Part shown: positions 59,652-64,000 of the stretch, piece by piece
How the letters are laid out: the number at the start of each line of letters is the position of its first letter
How positions within the stretch are numbered: position 1 is the first letter of the stretch
Assembly (NCBI GenBank): GCA_947044365.1
Contig: OX345636.1
Span: forward strand, 18,082,548-18,146,547
DNA from: Petrosia ficiformis
Taxonomy: Eukaryota > Porifera > Demospongiae > Haplosclerida > Petrosiidae
Length of the DNA: 64,000 bases
Direction: 5' to 3'
Program-made: the position numbers and the translations under genes
The notes under the pieces: model-generated
The model's database searches: none
Told to the model about the DNA's origin: nothing
Seen by the model: only the letters and a program-made list of their open reading frames with translations

Positions 59652-61603
59652 TGTGTCACCTACGCGAGTATGGGTTGTATACGTAGTTAAGGAAGTTACA
59701 TCATTCCCGGGGGCTCGGTCAATTAATGGGCGTGGCGCGTAAAAGAACGCGCGATCAAGCTCTACACACCAGCAGAAAGAAAGCTGTTGAGCTTACGTAG
59801 AAACTGTAACTAATAGCTAGCTATTCTGCCTGAAATATATTTCTAAAGTTCTACAAGGTCCTTTGAAAGGTCAGGAGAGTAGATAATCAAAATAATAACT
59901 ATAATAAGCTGTTGTCTTTCATGCTTGATAAAGTCAGCCATGATTACTGAATTCTTGACACCACAAAGCAGTCATAAGGATACTTTTATCTTCACTTAAA
60001 TTTGTAAAGCAATCATAGGGATGTTTTTTTCTCTATATACACTTGTTTTTGGTGTTTAAACGTTTAATTAACGTTTGCTATTAATAATTGCTGAAATATA
60101 CAGTAGGCGTGGTTAACGAGCCAAACGGCGAGGATTTTAATGCTACATTCTCTCAGAAGAACTCAGACATAAACAAAGTTGATATTATAGAAGGTTAAGG
60201 CTCTGTCCAGCTTCACCTGCAGTAACAGTTCTTCATTCGATGTGGAAATAGCAAAACGATTGTCTTGACAAAGATGGGCGTGACCGCTAAAGACGGTCGA
60301 GTTTTATCAAATTCTCCTGCCTTCATAGATGTTAGTAAAGGCTTGGAGCTTGCTTCAAAGTTAGCATAAGGACTGTTGAGTATGTAGACAAATCTTCAAG
60401 TTCAGTTTTACAAATGTGAAGCTTCAGTTTTCTTGGTGAATACTTGACGGTCAAATTTTCCGTTTTATAAACGGTTCCGTATACCGTTTTTACGATCTAT
60501 CACTGAATATTTAATTACCGTTTAAACTGACTTTTGACGAGGATTTAGCGTACTATGGAGCGTGGAACAGTCGTACTACAAAACGAAACATAAAGTTTTT
60601 ATTGACATATACTGTACGTATACATATGCATGTAGTACATGTACATGTACATGTATGTACATGTATGTATACATTGTACATATACATTGTACATATACAT
60701 GTAGTACATGTAAATGTACGTATGTAACATATGTACTATACATATACATATACATATACATGTACATACTGTTATGAGATGATCTTTCTATCATTTTTAT
60801 AGGGTCCTCTTATGAACTGGCTCAAAGTGAATTTCAGTCAATCATTCTCAGCATGGTTACATTTGAAAGCATTAAGAGTATTCACAGAATCTGTGTTGAG
60901 GTACATGTAGGAATCATATTCACTAACATATTTTGTGTGTATTTAAAGTCTCCCTTTTAATGGGATCTGGATATAGTGAGCTGGGTATGGGTCATTTTGA
61001 ACAATTTTCATCACTTGTGTCCAGCTTAGGGATGTGCAATACAACTAAATAATAGTATTGCATATCACTGCCAAAAATATCATGATATGATACAGTATCA
61101 CGATATTTGAAATAATATTGAAACACTTATAATATGTAAATAAATGACCTATTTGGATGTACATGTATTTGTCAAGAAATGGTAAAAGAAATCAATGAAA
61201 GTTGACTATGTTTAAACAAGTGTATATAGAGAAAAAACATCCCTATGATTGCTTTACAAATTTAAGTGAAGATAAAAGGATCCTTATGACTGCTTTGTGG
61301 TGTCCAGCATTCAGTAATCATGGCTGACTTTATCAAGAATGAAAGACAACAGCTAGTTATTATTTTGATTATCTACTCTCCTGACCTTTCAAAGGACCTT
61401 GTAGAACTTTAGGAATATATTTCAGGCAGAATAGCTAGCTATTAGTTCCAGTTTCTACGTAAGCTCAACAGCTTTCTTTCTGCTGGTGAGTAGAGCTTGA
61501 TCGCGCATTCTTTTACGCGCCACGCCCATTAATTGACCGAGCCCCCGGGAATGATGTAACTTCCTTAACTACGTATACCACGCATACTCGCATAGGTGAC
61601 ACA

Positions 61604-61648
<45 letters not shown>

Positions 61649-63588
61649 ATACATCGAACCCGTGGGAAAGCAATCATAGGGATGGACCTACGGGCCATAA
61701 AAAATTAAAATCAGCAAATACATGTATATATACATGTAACAACCCCACACTGTATGAACCACCCTATTGGATGACAATAGAGAGTTTACAATTACATGTA
61801 CATGTACATAACTACATATATGTATCAACATAACATACTATATACTATATACTTAGGGATGTGCCTTGGTCACTGACTAGTAGTTTCTATGATTTTATTT
61901 CAGACTTCAAGTACAAGTACACGTACAAGCACATGTATATTAGCAATAGTACCTATAGTAGCTACATGTATTTAGTGATGAGAAGTGCAGCACTTCTTAC
62001 CTGTGAATAATTACGTGTACATATTAAACTGTATGATATCATAACAGAGGTTTAAATAAGACTATGAATTTGCTAGGATAACACGTCTAAACAAAATGAT
62101 ATTTGATAACACGCTTTCAAATTTTGGTCTGACTACAACTTTTAGAGAAAAGCTATGTAATCTAGTCCAGGCCACATGGTAAAATCAGGTTTTAAAATTG
62201 AATTCTGGGGCAAGAATGTAGTTATATACGTACATGTACATGTATTTACAAGTGCCACAGATTGTTTACTATTCCAGTGAGAGCATTCCTTTAAATTGCA
62301 CTTTTTTTTTGTCATATTTATTTTTTTTGCTAGAGGACAAAATGTCCAAGCAAAGTGAGATTTGCTCAGTCAAACATTATCTGATGTCCAACTGTTATTT
62401 CCACCTCTGCATCTCACTTCCACACGATTGGGTTATAGAAAGAGTATTTTCAGGGGTACTACCTGTCTACCACTACATTTTATTTATAATTATCATAATT
62501 ATAAGATGAAACATTTTATGTTTTAATAATCTACAGATATGGTCTCCCAGTAAATTTCCTATCAGTTGTTCTCAAGCCTCATCGTAAAGCTCAGAAGAAG
62601 ACGGAAGATGCCTTAAAAGATCAATATGGCTACCTAGATTCGAAATTTGTAGCCAATGAAGTAGATGTGAGTCAATAACAAGCATACATGTGTATATGAA
62701 TAACAGTATCATACATACATAAAGCACGTGTGTAACAATGAGTACCTCTTTATTGTCATGTATGAATACAAATTTATTACAGTCGAATACTAAAACAAGA
62801 TTTTAGTTATTTAAAAGGCAATCAATAACATTAATTCTAAACTTACATGTAAACTCAAATGAAGATCTCTTAAAATTTTGTTCTCAATTCATCACTTTTC
62901 TACATTTATAAGCCTTTTGTGAAATGCTTGATTCATTGTGCTCAATACTGAGGCGTCACTAAAACTTAATTTGTATGTCACAAGTCACTAATACAATTAT
63001 AATGGCCTAATTAAAATATGGACTATGGATTCACGGACTATGGACTCGCGGACTGCACTATTTATTAATTAAATAATAAACAATTAATTATAACGCATAT
63101 TTGACTACCACTTGAACAAGGCCTGCATTCTGAAGAAGCATCCCAATTTCTCCCTTCTCAGATTACTTGTCCAAGTGATGTCAAACTTGATGCAGCTCAA
63201 AAAACCTTATTGCAGTGTACTCTTGGTTTCACTATGTAAATTTCTTGAGCTTCTTTGCTTGCAAACTGAATTGTTTACTTAACAAACTTATTAAAAGAAT
63301 ACGATCTCACTGAAAGTTAATGGGTGTGGTCTGTAATATAATAATGTGGTGGTGTAGTCCGCGAGTCCATAGTCCGTGAGTCCATAGTCCATATTTTACA
63401 TTAGGCCAATTATAACATGCCAATATAATACTACTCAGTACTCTATGTAACGTGAAGTAAGAATATGTCCATTAATCTTTTTCTCTGCCTTCTAGCAAAT
63501 TGATCTTCCTGGTCTAGGATTCAATCAAGTAGACTATTATCCTTATGTATTCTTTAGAATGAATGTCAATGTTCTAGAAAAAAAATAA
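50370..63588 (+). CDS. ATP6V1C: V-type proton ATPase subunit C (V1 sector)
   Basis: Stalk subunit of the V1 sector of the vacuolar proton pump. It bridges peripheral stators to the membrane part, and its release is linked to V1/Vo disassembly. Ten exons with GT-AG borders and agreeing phases: 50370-50498, 51842-51909, 53570-53675, 54410-54585, 55362-55460, 57062-57223, 58383-58476, 60803-60900, 62537-62666 and 63496-63588. They give 384 aa, against about 382 in animals. Landmarks: FWLVAVPGD at the N-terminus, [84 protein letters not shown] and the C-terminal DLPGLGF...[10 protein letters not shown]. The phosphatase-like middle and coiled stalk segments are as expected. Introns are unusually long for this window because of inserted repeats. 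A complete, apparently functional gene. Confidence 0.97.
50509..50640. repeat. (TA)n microsatellite in intron 1
   Basis: About 33 TA steps, 11 bases after the exon 1 donor, followed by degenerate TATAATT copies. Open frames over it are meaningless. Confidence 0.9.
51052..51105. repeat. Perfect 21-bp hairpin in intron 1
   Basis: Left arm AGGATGGGAGCTGGAAGCT plus AT, 12-base loop, exact complement to 51105. The stem is GC-rich compared with its surroundings. Confidence 0.85.
51324..51678. mobile_element. MITE with AGTGTTGCCAGAT ends
   Basis: 355 bp with ends AGTGTTGCCAGATTCAT and the complement of ATGATCTGGCAACACT, and internal inverted GTTCATG words. Flanked by AGT/TAC; no long target duplication is visible. 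Lies in intron 1. Confidence 0.75.
52080..52500. repeat. Tandem repeat, three units of about 147 bp
   Basis: Units start at GTAACTACAGTTACTACACAC (52086, 52234, 52381) and contain CATCATGTAGCTTTGTACTTTC and AAAGGTCTTCGCTATTTCACC. Units 1 and 2 are close; the third is diverged at its end. Lies in intron 2. Confidence 0.85.
53171..53308 (+). repeat. tRNA-derived SINE, copy 1 (+)
   Basis: Head GGGTATCTCAGTTGGTAAGA (A-box-like) and GGGTTCAAATCCC (B box), then ACCTGAGGCAACTCATTTTT, a reverse GCCTCAGGT and a CTTT-rich tail. Lies in intron 2 of V-ATPase C. Confidence 0.8.
55870..55985 (-). repeat. tRNA-derived SINE, copy 2 (-), truncated
   Basis: Reverse strand: B box GGGTTCAAATCCC, ACCTGAGGCAACTCATTTTT and CTTTCTTTC tail. 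The A-box side is lost into ACATGTACATGT sequence at 55985. Confidence 0.75.
56250..56453 (+). repeat. tRNA-derived SINE, copy 3 (+), most tRNA-like
   Basis: 56301-56374 can be folded as a 74-nt cloverleaf: acceptor TGCCTTG/TGAGGCA, D stem GCTC/GAGC, anticodon stem TCTGT/GCAGA, T arm GTGGGTTCGAATCCCAC. The anticodon loop CCGGAGT has C instead of U33, so I do not call a tRNA gene. A leader GAGATGTTTGATTCGGACCCT and a (CTTT)n tail complete the unit. Lies in intron 5. Confidence 0.8.
57443..57580. repeat. Minisatellite, 32-bp unit, about four copies
   Basis: GTACATGTACACTGTAGTCA plus AATGCAGCAATA, perfect between copies. Lies in intron 6. Confidence 0.9.
57733..57900. repeat. Minisatellite, 38-bp unit, about 4.4 copies
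   Basis: AGTAACAAAAGCACAACCAT then CCAGTAGACTAATAATAT; starts at 57733, 57771, 57809, 57847 and 57885. Lies in intron 6. Confidence 0.9.
58008..58190 (-). repeat. tRNA-derived SINE, copy 4 (-)
   Basis: Includes leader, A box (TAGCTCAGTTGGTAAG), B box (GGGTTCAAATCCC) and CTTT tail on the minus strand. A deletion between A box and GAGTGCAGAG removes part of the anticodon arm. Lies in intron 6. Confidence 0.8.
59465..60607. mobile_element. TIR element with 'TGTCAATAAAAACTTTACG' ends, interrupted by MITE-A
   Basis: Inverted ends of about 38 bp: TGTCAATAAAAACTTTACGT...GTAGTACGA and the complement at 60570-60607. AATTAACGTT words lie inside both. Without the nested MITE it is about 650 bp. No coding frame of note. 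Target duplication not clear. Intron 7. Confidence 0.8.
59558..60048 (+). mobile_element. MITE-A copy (+) nested in a TIR element
   Basis: TTTATGGCCCGTAGGGCCATC...CTATATACACTTGTTTTT, with an (AT)n run at 59616-59650. Intron 7, 0.75 kb before exon 8. Confidence 0.85.
61212..61705 (-). mobile_element. MITE-A copy (-) in intron 8
   Basis: Inverted relative to 59558-60048, sharing ends, (AT)n run and internal text closely. With that copy it brackets exon 8. Confidence 0.85.
63003..63408. mobile_element. MITE with TGGCCTAAT ends and 7-bp target duplication
   Basis: Inverted ends of about 50 bp with repeated GGACTATGGACTC/ CACGGACTATGG words. Flanked by ATTATAA on both sides (62996-63002 and 63409-63415). 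Intron 9. Confidence 0.85.
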
Positions 63589-64000
63589 TTATAGTAGTTA
63601 TCGTTATAAATATGTATTATTACAGTGACAAAAAGTGTTGTTTTGTAATTTCATTGGACACAGTTTAGCTAAGTACTATACATGTTATGTATCTATCTGA
63701 GTACTGTATGTATCAATGTAGAAGTAACTATTGTTTTGTTTGAGTTAAAAGAAATAGCATACCAGCTCTGACAGACTGCAAGAAAGTTGACATTAATTTA
63801 CTGACCAGGGGTGTTGGAAACAGTTGCCGATTCCCGACCCTGAGACACAACCTACTATAATTATATGTAGTGCGTGATATCCATATATCCACGCCCTTAC
63901 CAAAGGAATGGCTAACACTTGCCTAAGCAGATTCGCAAAAATTCTTATGGGAGGAGTCTAAAACATCATATTTGCCGGCGAAGGGGAATAGCTGCAGACG
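63589..64000. other. 3' flank of V-ATPase C; no further gene seen
   Basis: 3' UTR then intergenic DNA. No AATAAA directly after the stop; ATAAATATG at about 63606 is A-rich. The last 200 bases are somewhat GC-richer and could be the edge of another gene, but no exon can be supported. Confidence 0.4.

Overview
This is AT-rich nuclear DNA from an animal. Genes are split by short GT-AG introns, the few host genes are metazoan in type (heparan-sulfate 3-O-sulfotransferase, V-ATPase subunit C, an opioid-growth-factor-receptor-like gene), and the space between them is packed with terminal-inverted-repeat (TIR) elements, MITEs, minisatellites and retroelement debris. Gene content, small introns and element density suggest an early-branching animal, most likely a demosponge; that placement is inference.

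Layout. 1-3.6 kb: decayed transposon-type sequence and a duplicated 139-bp segment. 3.9-4.9 kb: an intronless type II membrane sulfotransferase (+). 6.2-8.6 kb: a reverse-transcriptase scrap and a broken coiled-coil gene. 9.6-12.2 kb: MITEs. 12.18-21.79 kb: two near-identical TIR transposons in opposite orientation around a 1.56-kb spacer. Each carries a large subterminal minisatellite and exons of an Ulp1-type cysteine protease plus a second unrecognised protein. Their 5-bp target duplications are crossed, showing that the spacer was inverted by recombination between the two elements.

23.5-27.4 kb: a broken, partial copy (-) of an OGFr-like gene whose intact relative (seven coding exons, 530 aa) lies at 43.4-48.4 kb (-). 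28-42 kb: four copies of a roughly 2-kb repeat unit. Two of them carry a small intronless gene with a TATA box for a 140-aa protein made of three WPxW...GDPGPQG repeats; another is split by a defective non-LTR retrotransposon inserted in its CATA microsatellite. A broken unrecognised gene lies at 33.3-33.9 kb (-).

50.37-63.59 kb: the complete V-ATPase subunit C gene (+, ten exons, 384 aa), starting 253 bp from a divergent small exon on the other strand. Its introns hold tRNA-derived SINEs, MITEs, minisatellites and very many TACATGTA-type palindromes. The intact host genes do not form a pathway; the clearest shared theme of the window is mobile-element activity and local duplication. The best candidates for something undescribed are the three-repeat protein family and the inverted transposon pair.
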